From: Mycolicibacterium vinylchloridicum
Lineage (GTDB): Bacteria > Actinomycetota > Actinomycetes > Mycobacteriales > Mycobacteriaceae
Direction of reading: 5' to 3'
Length of the DNA: 32,861 nucleotides
NCBI RefSeq assembly: GCF_013404075.1
Contig: NZ_JACBJQ010000055.1
Coordinates: 1-32,861, forward strand
Numbering within the stretch: position 1 is the stretch's first letter; every line of letters starts with the position of its first letter. This document shows positions 1-8,725 of this stretch, one piece after another. The notes below the pieces were generated by a model. The model made no database searches. It was not told where the DNA came from and saw nothing but the letters and a program-made list of their open reading frames with translations. The position numbers were made by a program, and so were the translations under genes.

Positions 1-904
1 GTGCGCTCTGCTCAGTGTGAGCGTGTCGTGGTTCTACAAGTGGATTAGCCGTGCTGAGAACTCTGATGGGTTGCATACCGACACCGATCGGCGCCGCGCG
101 CACCTCGATAGCGCGGTCGCCGCGGCGTTCACGGCGGCCAAGGGGCTGCATGGTTCGCCGCGGCTGGTCGCTGACCTGCGCGATCTGGGTTGGGAAGTGT
201 CGGAAAAGACGGTGGCCGACTCGATGCGCCGCCAGGGTTTGGTGGCGCGCCGCATCAAGCGCCGCAATGGGCTCACCAAGCAGGACAAGACGGCACCGAA
301 GTTTCCTGACCTGGTCAAACGAGACTTCACCGCGGCTACGCCGAACCGCAAATGGGTCGGTGACATGACTGAGATCCCCACTGAGTCCGGCCAGAAGCTG
401 TATCTGGCGACCGTGATCGACCTCTACAGCCGCCGGCTGCTGGGGGCAGCCATGGGCCTGCATCCGGATGCCGAGTTGGCGTGTGCGGCGATCAAGATGG
501 CTGTGGCCGCGCGCGGCGGCCGCCAAGTGATCTGGCGCGATGAGGACTCCGAGCGGGTCATATTCCATACCGATCGCGGTAGCACCTACACCGCACACGC
601 GTTCACCACGCTGTGCCGCCAGTTGGGGATTCGGCAGTCAATGGGCCGGGTCGGATCGTGTTTCGATAATGCTGCCGCGGAGGCGTTCTTCTCTTCCTTG
701 GAATGGGAAGTCTTGTCCCGCAATCGTTTCCGTGATACTATCCATGCGCAGGCTGTGGTAATCGACTGGTGCTACACCTTCTACAATCACCAACGCCGCC
801 ACAGTGCCGCCGACGGGCTATCGCCCGTCAACTACGAGATCAGGGAATCCAAGACCAAGCCCGAAGCGGCATAGGAAACCCTCCACGATTTCGGGGGAAC
901 CACA
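1..904 (+). mobile_element. IS3-family insertion sequence, right-hand portion (cut by window edge)
   Basis: The window opens inside an IS3-family element. Its OrfB transposase ends at 874. The following 30 bases end in CCACA at 900-904; read on the other strand this begins TGTGGTTCCCCCGAAATCG, the TG...CCCCC look of an IS3-type terminal repeat. The other end and OrfA lie outside the window, so the true terminus and any target duplication could not be confirmed. Only about 50 bases separate this end from the transporter operon, so an original transporter promoter may have been displaced by the insertion. Confidence 0.7.
2..874 (+). CDS. IS3-family transposase OrfB (5' partial)
   Basis: This is a DDE integrase-type transposase. 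The reading frame is open to the left edge of the window (residues before the GTG at 17 read CALLSV), so the true start may lie upstream. The N-terminal part carries the IS3 OrfB pattern SVSWFYKW followed by a helical HTH_21-like region (LHGSPRLVADL). The rve core has all three acidic residues in recognisable context: D in WVGDMTE, D in FHTDRGS and E in FDNAAAEAFF. The C-terminus has the usual YNHQRRHSA motif. OrfA, which IS3 elements normally join to OrfB by a -1 frameshift, is not in the window. The catalytic part looks intact, so the element could still be active. It is a different IS3 subtype from the copy at the right end of the window. Confidence 0.9.
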   Translation, partial: CALLSVSVSWFYKWISRAENSDGLHTDTDRRRAHLDSAVAAAFTAAKGLHGSPRLVADLRDLGWEVSEKTVADSMRRQGLVARRIKRRNGLTKQDKTAPKFPDLVKRDFTAATPNRKWVGDMTEIPTESGQKLYLATVIDLYSRRLLGAAMGLHPDAELACAAIKMAVAARGGRQVIWRDEDSERVIFHTDRGSTYTAHAFTTLCRQLGIRQSMGRVGSCFDNAAAEAFFSSLEWEVLSRNRFRDTIHAQAVVIDWCYTFYNHQRRHSAADGLSPVNYEIRESKTKPEAA

Positions 905-962
905 ACTGTGGCAAAACGGCGTTGTCGACAGGACTGACGTGACAGTTGCTATGGGAGGAAGC

Positions 963-1766
963 GTGATCGATCGATCGTCGGCAGCCGTCTCAGCGAGGGA
1001 CCGGACGATTAGGATGCGACGAAGCTATGGACTGCTCCGCGCGCTGGCACCCCTCGCCTTACTTACCGCTTGGCTGATCGCGAGTTTCAGTGGACTTCTG
1101 CCCGAGCGAGTGTTGCCCTCGCCCTTGACGATAGCTCGCGCGGGTATCGAAGAGTACCGGCACGGCGACCTCATCGATGCATTGTTGGTTTCTGGTCAAC
1201 GGGTCCTTGTCGGATTTTCCCTCGGTGCAGCAATTGCCGTCATTCTCGGCATCGTTGCCGCCACCAGTACGTTCTGTGAGTACGCCATTGACCCGCCGAT
1301 GCAGATGTTGCGCACGTTGCCACTGTTCGGTTTGATCCCTCTATTCATCGTCTGGTTTGGAGTCGACGAGCAGCCTAAAATATTCCTCATCGCGCTGGGC
1401 GCCGCATTCCCGCTCTACCTGAACATCTACGCCGGCATCAAGCAGATTGACAGCAAATTGCTTGAGCTGACGGATGCTCTAAACCTCACGCGTTGGGAGC
1501 GGCTGCGCCACATCGTGTTCCCGGGTGCTCTGCCCCAGGCCTTGGTTGGTCTGCGGCAGGCACTCGGTTTCGCGTGGTTGTCGCTCATAGTGGCTGAGCA
1601 GGTCAACGCCTCCGCCGGGCTCGGGTTCATCGTGAACAACGCACGCGAGTTTCTGCGCACCGATATCGTGGTATTCGGCCTGCTGGTGTACGGCATATTT
1701 GGCCTGCTCACCGATTCGATCGTGCGTGCGCTCGAACGGCACACCCTACGGTGGGCCAGCCCATGA
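963..1766 (+). CDS. ssuC: ABC transporter permease, SsuC/TauC type (aliphatic sulfonate)
   Basis: Inner-membrane permease of an importer in the sulfonate/nitrate/taurine family. It has several hydrophobic segments (the first is LLRALAPLALLTAWLIAS near the N-terminus) and the family loop pattern around LELTDALNLTRWERLRHIVFP, equivalent to the EAA loop that contacts the ATPase. I chose GTG at 963 because GGAGG at 954-958 lies just upstream, giving 267 aa, normal for SsuC. ATG at 951 is in frame but has no ribosome site. The frame is open further upstream into the end of the IS3 element, but that extension is basic and out of character. The stop overlaps the ATPase start by 4 bases (ATGA). The substrate is inferred from the binding protein; sulfonate uptake fits the neighbouring CoM synthesis genes. 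Confidence 0.85.
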   Translation: MIDRSSAAVSARDRTIRMRRSYGLLRALAPLALLTAWLIASFSGLLPERVLPSPLTIARAGIEEYRHGDLIDALLVSGQRVLVGFSLGAAIAVILGIVAATSTFCEYAIDPPMQMLRTLPLFGLIPLFIVWFGVDEQPKIFLIALGAAFPLYLNIYAGIKQIDSKLLELTDALNLTRWERLRHIVFPGALPQALVGLRQALGFAWLSLIVAEQVNASAGLGFIVNNAREFLRTDIVVFGLLVYGIFGLLTDSIVRALERHTLRWASP

Positions 1767-2488
1767 CCGTGGCGTCAGTCCGTGCAGTGGCGCGGACCGG
1801 TGGGCTTAGAAAGCAGTTCGGCGATCGAATCGTCCTAGACGGCGTTGATCTCGACATCCGATCCGGTGAGATCGTGGCGTTGGTCGGGCGCAGCGGCTCG
1901 GGGAAATCGACTCTCCTACGGGTGCTGGCCGGTCTGTCCGATACACACCGCGGCACCGTCGCCGTCAACGGCGCGGTGGCCACCGCGTTTCAAGATTCCC
2001 GGCTCGTGCCGTGGCTTTCAGTCGCACGCAACGTGGCCCTGGGTCTGTCCACACCACGAGAGCGTCGAAATGGCGTCCAAACGGCGCGTACGGCTCTCAA
2101 TGAAGTGGGCCTGGCGGATCATCTGGCCGACGCCTGGCCACGTTCTCTGTCTGGGGGCGAGGCGCAGCGCGCAGCACTCGCCCGTGCTGTCATCGCCTCG
2201 CCGGATTTGCTACTACTCGACGAACCCTTTGGCGCACTCGATGCACTGACTCGGATCGCCATGCAGAACTTGCTACTTCGGCTCTTCGACGAACGTGGTT
2301 TCGCGGTACTACTCGTTACACACGACGTCACAGAAGCGGTCATGCTTGCTGACCGCATTCTTGTGCTCGACAAAGGTGTGGTCGCGCACGAGGTCACGGT
2401 GGCACTCGAGCGGCCACGGCGCCAGGCGACCCTGGAAGGCGCCAGGTACGTCGAGCACCTGCTCGAACTGCTAGGCGTCAAGCAATAA
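1763..2488 (+). CDS. ssuB: ABC transporter ATP-binding protein, SsuB/TauB type
   Basis: Cytoplasmic ATPase that powers the importer. All nucleotide-binding motifs are visible in order: Walker A GRSGSGKST, Q-loop FQDSRLVPW, signature LSGGEAQRAALARA, Walker B LLLLDEPFGALD and switch histidine LLVTHDV. FQDxRLxPW is typical of the SsuB/TauB subfamily. I chose ATG at 1763, which overlaps the permease stop as ATGA and gives 241 aa; GTG at 1751 would add four residues (VGQP). It is almost certainly translationally coupled to the permease. The binding-protein gene starts 19 bases downstream, so the three genes form one operon. Confidence 0.9.
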   Translation: MTVASVRAVARTGGLRKQFGDRIVLDGVDLDIRSGEIVALVGRSGSGKSTLLRVLAGLSDTHRGTVAVNGAVATAFQDSRLVPWLSVARNVALGLSTPRERRNGVQTARTALNEVGLADHLADAWPRSLSGGEAQRAALARAVIASPDLLLLDEPFGALDALTRIAMQNLLLRLFDERGFAVLLVTHDVTEAVMLADRILVLDKGVVAHEVTVALERPRRQATLEGARYVEHLLELLGVKQ

Positions 2489-2507
2489 CACCAAGGTAGG
2501 AGCAGCG

Positions 2508-3482
2508 TTGAAACGCACCCGCTATGCGCTAATCGCCCTGGTCGCCTGTGCCTCGCTCGCGTTGAGCGGATGCTTTAGCGGTTCACACGAGGGAAGCGCG
2601 CCGACCAGTCTCGGGTCGCTCACGTTGAAGGTTGGCGACCAGAAAGGGGTTGCGGTACAGCAGCTGATGCAAGCCGCCGGTCAGCTCGAGAACACCCCAT
2701 ACAAAATTGAATTCGCCAATTTCACCTCCGGCCCATCGCTCATCGAAGCCGTTAGTGCCGGCGGGATCGACATCGGTCAGGTCGGCAACACGCCACCCAT
2801 TTTCGGTCTGGCCGCCAACGCAAACTTCAAAATCGTAGGGGCATTGTCAGCGACCGCTATCGGCGATGCCATCCTTGTGGCGAAAGATTCCCCTGTTGCG
2901 TCCGTCGCCGACCTGAAGGGCAAGCGAGTCGCTGTCGCAAAAGGTACCTCAGCCCACGCGAACCTCCTGCTGAACCTGAGGCGAACGGGGCTCACGATTA
3001 ACGACATCACTCCCGTATATCTGCAACCCGGCGACGGCTACGCCGCGCTTACACGCGGCGATGTGCAGGCGTGGGTGACATGGGACCCCTACACGGCGAT
3101 CGCCGAACAGAGTGTGGGCGCCACGGCGATAGCAACCGCAGAGGACGCGTCGAACGCGTTCAACTTTTGGGTCGCGTCGACCGAATCAGTCAGCGACAGC
3201 CGAAAGGTCGTCGCCATCAAAGACTTCCTGCGTCGCTTTGCCGCGGCGACGGATTGGTCGCAGAAGAACATCGACCAATGGTCAACAACCTACGCCAAAC
3301 TCGCACAGATCAGTCCGCAGGCGGCGCGGGTGACAATGAGCCGATCGCTCAGAAGACCGATCGCGATCACCGACGAGGTGATCAAATCAGAGCAACAGAT
3401 AGCGGATGTGTTCGCTAGCGTCGGAGCAATCCCGGATAAGGTCTCCTTCGCCGACGCCGTCGACCAGGACTTTCTCCAATGA
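2508..3482 (+). CDS. ssuA: Aliphatic-sulfonate-binding lipoprotein, SsuA type
   Basis: Extracytoplasmic solute-binding protein of the importer, 324 aa. The N-terminus is a lipoprotein signal: basic MKRTR, a hydrophobic stretch, then the lipobox LSGC with the lipidated Cys22. The mature part follows the SsuA/NMT1 pattern (VGDQKG at the start of the fold, FTSGPSLIEA, GGIDIGQVGNTPP, DLKGKRVAVAKGTSAHANLL, WDPY). It starts with TTG at 2508, supported by AGGAG at 2497-2501. In this family the ligand is an alkanesulfonate or taurine-like molecule. Next to a CoM operon, CoM itself or a sulfite-yielding sulfonate is a reasonable guess, but the sequence alone does not show the ligand. Confidence 0.85.
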   Translation: MKRTRYALIALVACASLALSGCFSGSHEGSAPTSLGSLTLKVGDQKGVAVQQLMQAAGQLENTPYKIEFANFTSGPSLIEAVSAGGIDIGQVGNTPPIFGLAANANFKIVGALSATAIGDAILVAKDSPVASVADLKGKRVAVAKGTSAHANLLLNLRRTGLTINDITPVYLQPGDGYAALTRGDVQAWVTWDPYTAIAEQSVGATAIATAEDASNAFNFWVASTESVSDSRKVVAIKDFLRRFAAATDWSQKNIDQWSTTYAKLAQISPQAARVTMSRSLRRPIAITDEVIKSEQQIADVFASVGAIPDKVSFADAVDQDFLQ

Positions 3483-3618
3483 CCCGACCTGACGCGAGAA
3501 TTTCGCATATCCATTTGGCAGCTAATGTTCAACAGCGCTTGCATGCAACGGAATTCGATAATCGCAGATCCGTCGAGACGGAACTTCAGGCCCATGAGCA
3601 GCAGGTCGGGCGGTCCTA

Positions 3619-6015
3619 GTGGCAGCCGAAAGTACCCGCACCAATACAGTAACGCACTGGGGCAGTTACTCCGTACTCAGCGAGAGCGGAAGGGTGATCT
3701 CGCTCGAACCGAGCCCGGGGGACCGCGCTCCTTCCCCGATTGGTTCAGGAATGGCCTCCGCGCAGCGCGACCACGCTCGCATCACCCAGCCTATGATCCG
3801 CGAAGGTTGGCTAATCGACGGGCCATGCCCGGCGGGTGGGCGGCGCGGCCGCGATCGATTTGTGCCCGTCCCGCACGATATGGCAACTGCTCTCGTAGCC
3901 GCCGAGATCGACCGTGTACGACAAAAGTTCGGGAATTCCGCGATATACGCAGGATCCTACGGATGGGCAAGCGCCGGGCGTTTTCATCACGCGAAGAGTC
4001 AGATCCGCCGATTTATGGGCATGGCCGGTGGCTACGTGGATTCAGTCAACACCTACAGCGCCGGAGCTCTCGAGGTGATCATGCCCCACATCATCGGTGG
4101 ATCACCGTTGAGCATGTCGACTCGGTGCCCGACCTATGACGAGATCGCCGATCGAGGTGAACTCGTGGTGTCCTTCGGTGGTATGGCCCGCAAAAACGCG
4201 CAAATCTGCCAGGGCGGAATCGCTGACCACACCGTTCCAGAACTCCAAGACCGTTGCCGTCGCGCCGGTGTCCGATTCGTCAATGTCTCACCCGTCCGCT
4301 CGGATACCGACGATTCGCTGGACGCTGAGTGGCTGCCCATCCGCCCAGGCTCCGATGTTGCATTAATGCTCGCTCTAGCTCACGAAGTTGTGGTGGCCGG
4401 ACGCCACGACACAGACTTCCTTGCGCGCTGTTGTGTCGGTTTTGATACCTTCGCCGACTACCTCCTTGGCCGCAGCGACGGCGTACCCAAGGATTCCAAG
4501 TGGGCTTCGGAGCTAACTGAAATTGACGCCGCCACCATCAGAACTCTAGCTACAGCGATCGCTACTGCGCGTACCGTCATTAACGTTAGTTGGTCGCTCC
4601 AGCGAATGCACCACGGCGAACAGGCGCACTGGATGGGAGTTGTGCTTTCCGCTATCTCCGGATCACTTGGCCGTCGAGGGGGCGGATTCGCTGCAGGCCT
4701 GGGCACTTTGCAGATCGGAGTTCGCCGCGGTAATCACCCTAAAGCCGCTCTGCCCCAAGGCACCAACTCCGTCCAGCGATTCATCCCGGTAGCGCGAATC
4801 GCCGACATGCTGCTCTACCCGGGAACTTCGTTTGAGTACAACGGACAATCACTCCAGTACCCCGATATCCGGATGATCTACTGGGCCGGGGGCAATCCCT
4901 TCCACCATCATCAGGATCTCCACCGCCTCGTACGCGCATGGCAACGCCCCGACACAATCGTCGTCCATGAGCCATGGTGGAACGCCAACGCCAAGTTCGC
5001 CGACATCGTATTTCCAGTTGCGACATCGCTAGAGCGTCAAGACTTCGCGTCGGGCACTTCCGACACCACGTTGAGCGCAATGTATCCCGCGGTAGACCCC
5101 CCGCTCGGGGTGCTCACCGACTACGAGATTTTTGCCGACTTGGCGCAACTATTGGGGTTTGGGAACCAGTTCACCGAAGGCCGGACTGCCGGCGCGTGGG
5201 TGCGAGAACTCTACGAGCGAACCTCTGCAAGCTTGGCGCCCATAGTAAGCTTGCCGTCGTTCGAGGAATTCTGGCGGCACGGACAAGTCACACTTCCCGA
5301 GCCACCCGATCCGCCCGGCGGCAGCTTCACGCTCCTCCGCGAAGATCCCGAGGCAAATCCGCTCCAAACACCCTCCGGGAAAATCGAAATCACCTCTGGG
5401 ATGCTGGCCTCGTTCGGTTACGACGATTGCCCGGCCCATCCCACATGGATGGAGCCGTGCGAGTGGCTTGGCGGTAGTTCAGACGAGCGTCAGCTCTTTC
5501 ATCTGATCTCCAACCAGCCTAGTCGGCGCCTGCACAGCCAATACGACAATGGGTCTTACAGCCGCGCCGGCAAGGTAGCCGGCCGAGAGCCGGTACATAT
5601 CAATCCAATCGACGCCGAGCAGCGCGGCATCTATGCCGGAGCGACCGTGCGGCTTTGGAACGCCCGCGGCTCCTGCCTCGCGGGAGCAATGATCACCGAC
5701 GATGTGCGGCCGGGAGTAGTCGTAATGGCTACCGGGGCCTGGTTCGACCCAGAAACACCTGGCATCGCGGGTTCGCTCGACCGGCACGGCAACCCGAACG
5801 TGCTCACCGCAGATTTCGGTACATCTCTTCTAGCGCAAGCTTCCTCATCCGGAACCACGCTCGTCGACATTGAACTCGTCGATGGCTTCTCGGCGCCGAC
5901 CTACGCCTTTGCGCCACCGGCAGTCGTGAGCGACCGTGAAGCGATTCAGCTTCGTCAAACACCCCGTGTAGCTGCCACGATCGCACTTGCTAGCGAAATG
6001 GCAGGGGAGAGCTAG
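3619..6015 (+). CDS. Molybdopterin oxidoreductase, BisC/DMSO reductase (TorA/BisC) subfamily
   Basis: Single-subunit molybdenum enzyme of the S-oxide/N-oxide reductase group, 798 aa. Residues near the start read THWGSYSV and later GSYGWASAGRFHHA, both hallmarks of biotin sulfoxide/TMAO/DMSO reductases. There is no N-terminal Cys cluster for a 4Fe-4S centre. The expected molybdenum-ligating serine is Ser147 in NTYSAGA. The C-terminal molydopterin-binding domain shows HGNPNVLTADFGTS. No twin-arginine signal is visible, so it is probably cytoplasmic like BisC. It starts with GTG at 3619 and has only a weak ribosome site (GGGCGG); the start is the least certain part. It sits 136 bases after ssuA on the same strand and converges on the CoM operon. 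The substrate is unknown; a sulfoxide is the family-based expectation. Confidence 0.85.
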   Translation: MAAESTRTNTVTHWGSYSVLSESGRVISLEPSPGDRAPSPIGSGMASAQRDHARITQPMIREGWLIDGPCPAGGRRGRDRFVPVPHDMATALVAAEIDRVRQKFGNSAIYAGSYGWASAGRFHHAKSQIRRFMGMAGGYVDSVNTYSAGALEVIMPHIIGGSPLSMSTRCPTYDEIADRGELVVSFGGMARKNAQICQGGIADHTVPELQDRCRRAGVRFVNVSPVRSDTDDSLDAEWLPIRPGSDVALMLALAHEVVVAGRHDTDFLARCCVGFDTFADYLLGRSDGVPKDSKWASELTEIDAATIRTLATAIATARTVINVSWSLQRMHHGEQAHWMGVVLSAISGSLGRRGGGFAAGLGTLQIGVRRGNHPKAALPQGTNSVQRFIPVARIADMLLYPGTSFEYNGQSLQYPDIRMIYWAGGNPFHHHQDLHRLVRAWQRPDTIVVHEPWWNANAKFADIVFPVATSLERQDFASGTSDTTLSAMYPAVDPPLGVLTDYEIFADLAQLLGFGNQFTEGRTAGAWVRELYERTSASLAPIVSLPSFEEFWRHGQVTLPEPPDPPGGSFTLLREDPEANPLQTPSGKIEITSGMLASFGYDDCPAHPTWMEPCEWLGGSSDERQLFHLISNQPSRRLHSQYDNGSYSRAGKVAGREPVHINPIDAEQRGIYAGATVRLWNARGSCLAGAMITDDVRPGVVVMATGAWFDPETPGIAGSLDRHGNPNVLTADFGTSLLAQASSSGTTLVDIELVDGFSAPTYAFAPPAVVSDREAIQLRQTPRVAATIALASEMAGES

Positions 6016-6016
6016 A

Positions 6017-6029
6017 GGCGCGACGCGCC
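6017..6029. other. Near-perfect 13-bp GC dyad just after the molybdoenzyme stop codon
   Basis: GGCGCG-A-CGCGCC begins one base after the molybdoenzyme stop codon. The loop is too small for an ordinary hairpin unless inner pairs open. There is no T-run after it. It may contribute to transcript termination or be a protein-binding palindrome. Confidence 0.35.
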
Positions 6030-6126
6030 AAACACACGACCGCCTGCAGCGTTAGATGCGCTGAAGCGCCAAGGAGTTCCTGTTTTGAGGTAGGTGCCCG
6101 ATACGGGGTCCGGACAATGATCGTGC

Positions 6127-6141
6127 GTGCCTGTCAGGCAC
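6127..6141 (-). terminator. Candidate terminator dyad downstream of the CoM operon
   Basis: A perfect inverted repeat GTGCCTG-T-CAGGCAC lies 33 bases beyond the last stop codon of the minus-strand CoM operon, in the convergent spacer shared with the molybdoenzyme gene. No T-tract follows on either strand, which is common in actinobacteria. It could equally serve the plus-strand transcript, or be a binding site. Confidence 0.4.
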
Positions 6142-6173
6142 CGCATAGACCTTTGTGGCGTCGAGGTTACCTA

Positions 6174-7721
6174 CTATTCGACATCCTCCTGCTGAGATCG
6201 CGGCAGGCCGCTGTTGTCGCCCTGCACGAGCGATTCGGCCTCCCAGATCAGCAGTTGCTCGGCCTTGTCGATTCTTTGGCGTTGATCGGTGCGCCAACGA
6301 GTCGCTGGGGCCAGCCGTCGTTCCAGTCCCGCGACAAATTCGTGCACTCGCCCCGGCGAGCTACCGCCGGTGACGACCCGGCGATAAACAGCACTAGTGG
6401 GATCCCTTGCTAGCTTCAGCAACGTGTCATCGGGCTCGATCGGATACCCCAACACTGCGGACGTTGCATCCACTAGATCCTTCGCGGAGACCTGGTCGTC
6501 ACCGCGTTCTGCGGCTGCGGTGACTGCACGGCCCACAACGCGATAAGCGCGACGGTAGTCCACGTTGTGGTCCGCAACCAATATCTCTGCCATATCTGTT
6601 GCCCCGGTGAAGTTTCTTCGCGCGTCGGCGGCCATGCGGCCTACATCGACTGTCAGCGTGTCTACTACGCGAGCTCCAAGTTGCACAACCTGGATCGCCA
6701 ATCTCATGGCGGAGGTTACCTCGCCGTAGGCGTGCAACCAATTATCGGTCCGCGCGGAGGGTGTTCGTTGTGTCACCAGAAGTCCGGTCGCTTTTCCGAC
6801 CAAGGTTCCCGCTCCCGACCGAATCACCGCGATTGCGTATGGGTTTCGCTTCTGGGGAAGGAGAACCGAGGCGCGACAAAGCGACGGATCCAGGCTGACG
6901 TACCCGAAGTTGGGGCTCGTGAAGATCTCGAAGTCTTCCGCAAGGCGATCGATCGTGGTCGCGGACTGGACTGCGGTCAACGCGACGTCTGCAAGACCGT
7001 CTGTGGCCCACATGATATCGCGGGTGTGTGCACCCGGGGCCTCGAAACCCAGTCGACGAGATAGTTTGTGACGATCCAAGGGGATCCAGCCCCCGCCGAC
7101 CCCGCCGACGCCAGCGGGGGAGCGGTCGGCCCAGCCGTAGTCAATCTGTAGTCGCTGAAGCTGACGCATCGCCTGTTCGCCAAAACTCGACAGATAGTGG
7201 CCAAAGGTCGACGGCTGGGCGGGCTGCAGGTAAGTGCTTTCAGGCCAGATTGTCTCGGCATGTTGACTCGCTTGTTTCGTCACCGCTCCAACAAAGTCGT
7301 CCACGGATTTATGAAGATCGAGAATCATGTTGCGGAGGGCTAGTCGAAAGGCGATCCGGCCGGCCTCGCGGCGCGTTCGCCCGGTGTGAAGCCAGCCGGC
7401 ATCATCGCCAAGGCGACGTTCGAACTCACGCTCACGGCTGTTATAGGCGTCCCCGTACACCGAGTCGTAAGGGAAGTCCTCCGGTTTGACTCCCAATACA
7501 TCAAGGACCTCACGAAGCAGCCGCACTGCGACGTCGGTTGGGACTATGCCGTTCTCGCGTAACGTCAGTACGTGCGCGAGATCGGCGAGTCCCAGACCAC
7601 GGTGCAATATCGGAGCATCCGACAATTCGAGCTGATATCCGGCCGCTACCAGTTCCGCGGCGGGCCCGCTCTTGATGGCTGCCTCTGCACCCAGATATCC
7701 ATTGGGCACACGAGCGGTCAT
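6174..7721 (-). CDS. Aspartase/fumarase-superfamily enzyme of CoM biosynthesis (argininosuccinate-lyase-like, XcbD-type candidate)
   Basis: A 515-aa member of the aspartase/fumarase superfamily that resembles argininosuccinate lyase: LHTGRTRREA (residues 111-120), TYLQPAQP (163-170) and the signature loop ASVLLPQKRNP (284-294). Two departures stand out. The catalytic histidine of true lyases (THLQ) is Tyr164 here. The GSS loop reads RAS, keeping the first serine (Ser285) but losing the second. It is therefore probably not an argininosuccinate lyase. In Xanthobacter autotrophicus Py2 two superfamily members, XcbC1 and XcbD1, belong to the CoM pathway. The phosphate-eliminating step suits the more conventional paralogue encoded upstream, leaving this protein as the better candidate for the later (decarboxylation) step; that split is inference. 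It is the last gene of the operon; its start overlaps the PLP-enzyme stop by 4 bases. Confidence 0.8.
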   Translation of the reverse strand: MTARVPNGYLGAEAAIKSGPAAELVAAGYQLELSDAPILHRGLGLADLAHVLTLRENGIVPTDVAVRLLREVLDVLGVKPEDFPYDSVYGDAYNSREREFERRLGDDAGWLHTGRTRREAGRIAFRLALRNMILDLHKSVDDFVGAVTKQASQHAETIWPESTYLQPAQPSTFGHYLSSFGEQAMRQLQRLQIDYGWADRSPAGVGGVGGGWIPLDRHKLSRRLGFEAPGAHTRDIMWATDGLADVALTAVQSATTIDRLAEDFEIFTSPNFGYVSLDPSLCRASVLLPQKRNPYAIAVIRSGAGTLVGKATGLLVTQRTPSARTDNWLHAYGEVTSAMRLAIQVVQLGARVVDTLTVDVGRMAADARRNFTGATDMAEILVADHNVDYRRAYRVVGRAVTAAAERGDDQVSAKDLVDATSAVLGYPIEPDDTLLKLARDPTSAVYRRVVTGGSSPGRVHEFVAGLERRLAPATRWRTDQRQRIDKAEQLLIWEAESLVQGDNSGLPRSQQEDVE

Positions 7722-8725
7722 ACGAATACCTTTCCGGCGGCGAACAGTGTCGGTGCACCTCCAGTTACGAGGAACACAACTGGTCCGCTCACACGGCCCT
7801 CATGTGCTGCATCGATGAGCGCCGCCATTGCCTTCGCGCCGAAGAGCGGATCCAGAAAGATCCCTTCGAGTGCAGCCACGAGGGTGGCCGCTGCGTCACC
7901 CGCCGGGGAGGCGATCCCGTAGCCGGGCCCGATGTAACCGTCAATCACTTGGACAGGGCGATCAGCCTGCGTTGTGATGTCCAGAAGGGAGGCGCAAGAC
8001 GCCGAGATTTCTTCGACACGTTCAGTGCACTCGCCGCTCGGTCGACTGACAGTAACCCCGACAATCTCCGTTGACCATCCTAGCCAGCGCGCGGCGGTGA
8101 CGAGGCCCGCATGGGTTGTGCACGATCCCGCCGGCAACCAAATCTGTGACGGTGCCACCCCGAATTCACGCCACTGGCGGTCCAATTCGATACCAGCACG
8201 TACATATCCGGCAGCACCGCGGCTACTGGCGCCACCCCGTGGGATGGCGTATGGCTTGCGCCCGGACGCAACTAGGTCATTGCACAAGCGGACCATCTCG
8301 TCGTCCACCGAGGTGCGGTCGGGACTGCCCGTGAAGCGCCGATCGACATTGATCAGATCAATCAGCAGCAGGTTGCCGGTCGCAACTGTAGGTGGGCCGT
8401 AGTGAACTAGATAGGGCTCGATCCCGACCTGGCGTGCAGTCAATGCGGCCAACATCGCCCAATTTGATTGCGGCCCGGCTCCGGTCACCAGGCTGTCGCA
8501 GCCCTGGGTGAGTGCGTCAGCGATCAAGTACTCAAGACCCCGAAGTTTATTTCCGCCAAGGCCAATGCCGCTCAGGTCATCGCGTTTGAACCAGACTTCG
8601 ACACCGAGTGCGTCAGACAGGCGCGCAGCCTGATGAAGTGGAGTGGGCTCGCGGACGAAGGCAACCCGCGGGAGTGGCGCGGTGCCGACATCTACAACGT
8701 CAGCCATTAGGTAAGTTCCGTTCAA
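7718..8725 (-). CDS. PLP-dependent D-cysteine desulfhydrase/ACC-deaminase-like enzyme of CoM biosynthesis (XcbE-type)
   Basis: Fold-type II PLP enzyme, 335 aa. The cofactor lysine is expected at Lys60 in GIGLGGNKLRGLEY, followed by the phosphate- and substrate-binding GAGPQSNWAMLAA and a C-terminal FLVTGGAPTLFA loop. This is the D-cysteine desulfhydrase/ACC deaminase pattern. In the bacterial CoM pathway of Xanthobacter the equivalent protein is XcbE1, assigned to introducing the thiol. The start is either TTG at 8725, which overlaps the upstream stop (TTGA), or ATG at 8707; the former fits translational coupling. It lies between the two aspartase/fumarase-like genes, so the order here is synthase - unknown - lyase - PLP enzyme - lyase. 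The exact sulfur donor cannot be read from the sequence. Confidence 0.85.
   Translation of the reverse strand: MNGTYLMADVVDVGTAPLPRVAFVREPTPLHQAARLSDALGVEVWFKRDDLSGIGLGGNKLRGLEYLIADALTQGCDSLVTGAGPQSNWAMLAALTARQVGIEPYLVHYGPPTVATGNLLLIDLINVDRRFTGSPDRTSVDDEMVRLCNDLVASGRKPYAIPRGGASSRGAAGYVRAGIELDRQWREFGVAPSQIWLPAGSCTTHAGLVTAARWLGWSTEIVGVTVSRPSGECTERVEEISASCASLLDITTQADRPVQVIDGYIGPGYGIASPAGDAAATLVAALEGIFLDPLFGAKAMAALIDAAHEGRVSGPVVFLVTGGAPTLFAAGKVFV

Noticed and set aside
3525..4139. A 204-codon plus-strand frame overlapping the start of the molybdoenzyme.
   Set aside because: Arg-rich, no family motif, and it lies in another frame of a gene with clear molybdopterin-enzyme motifs.
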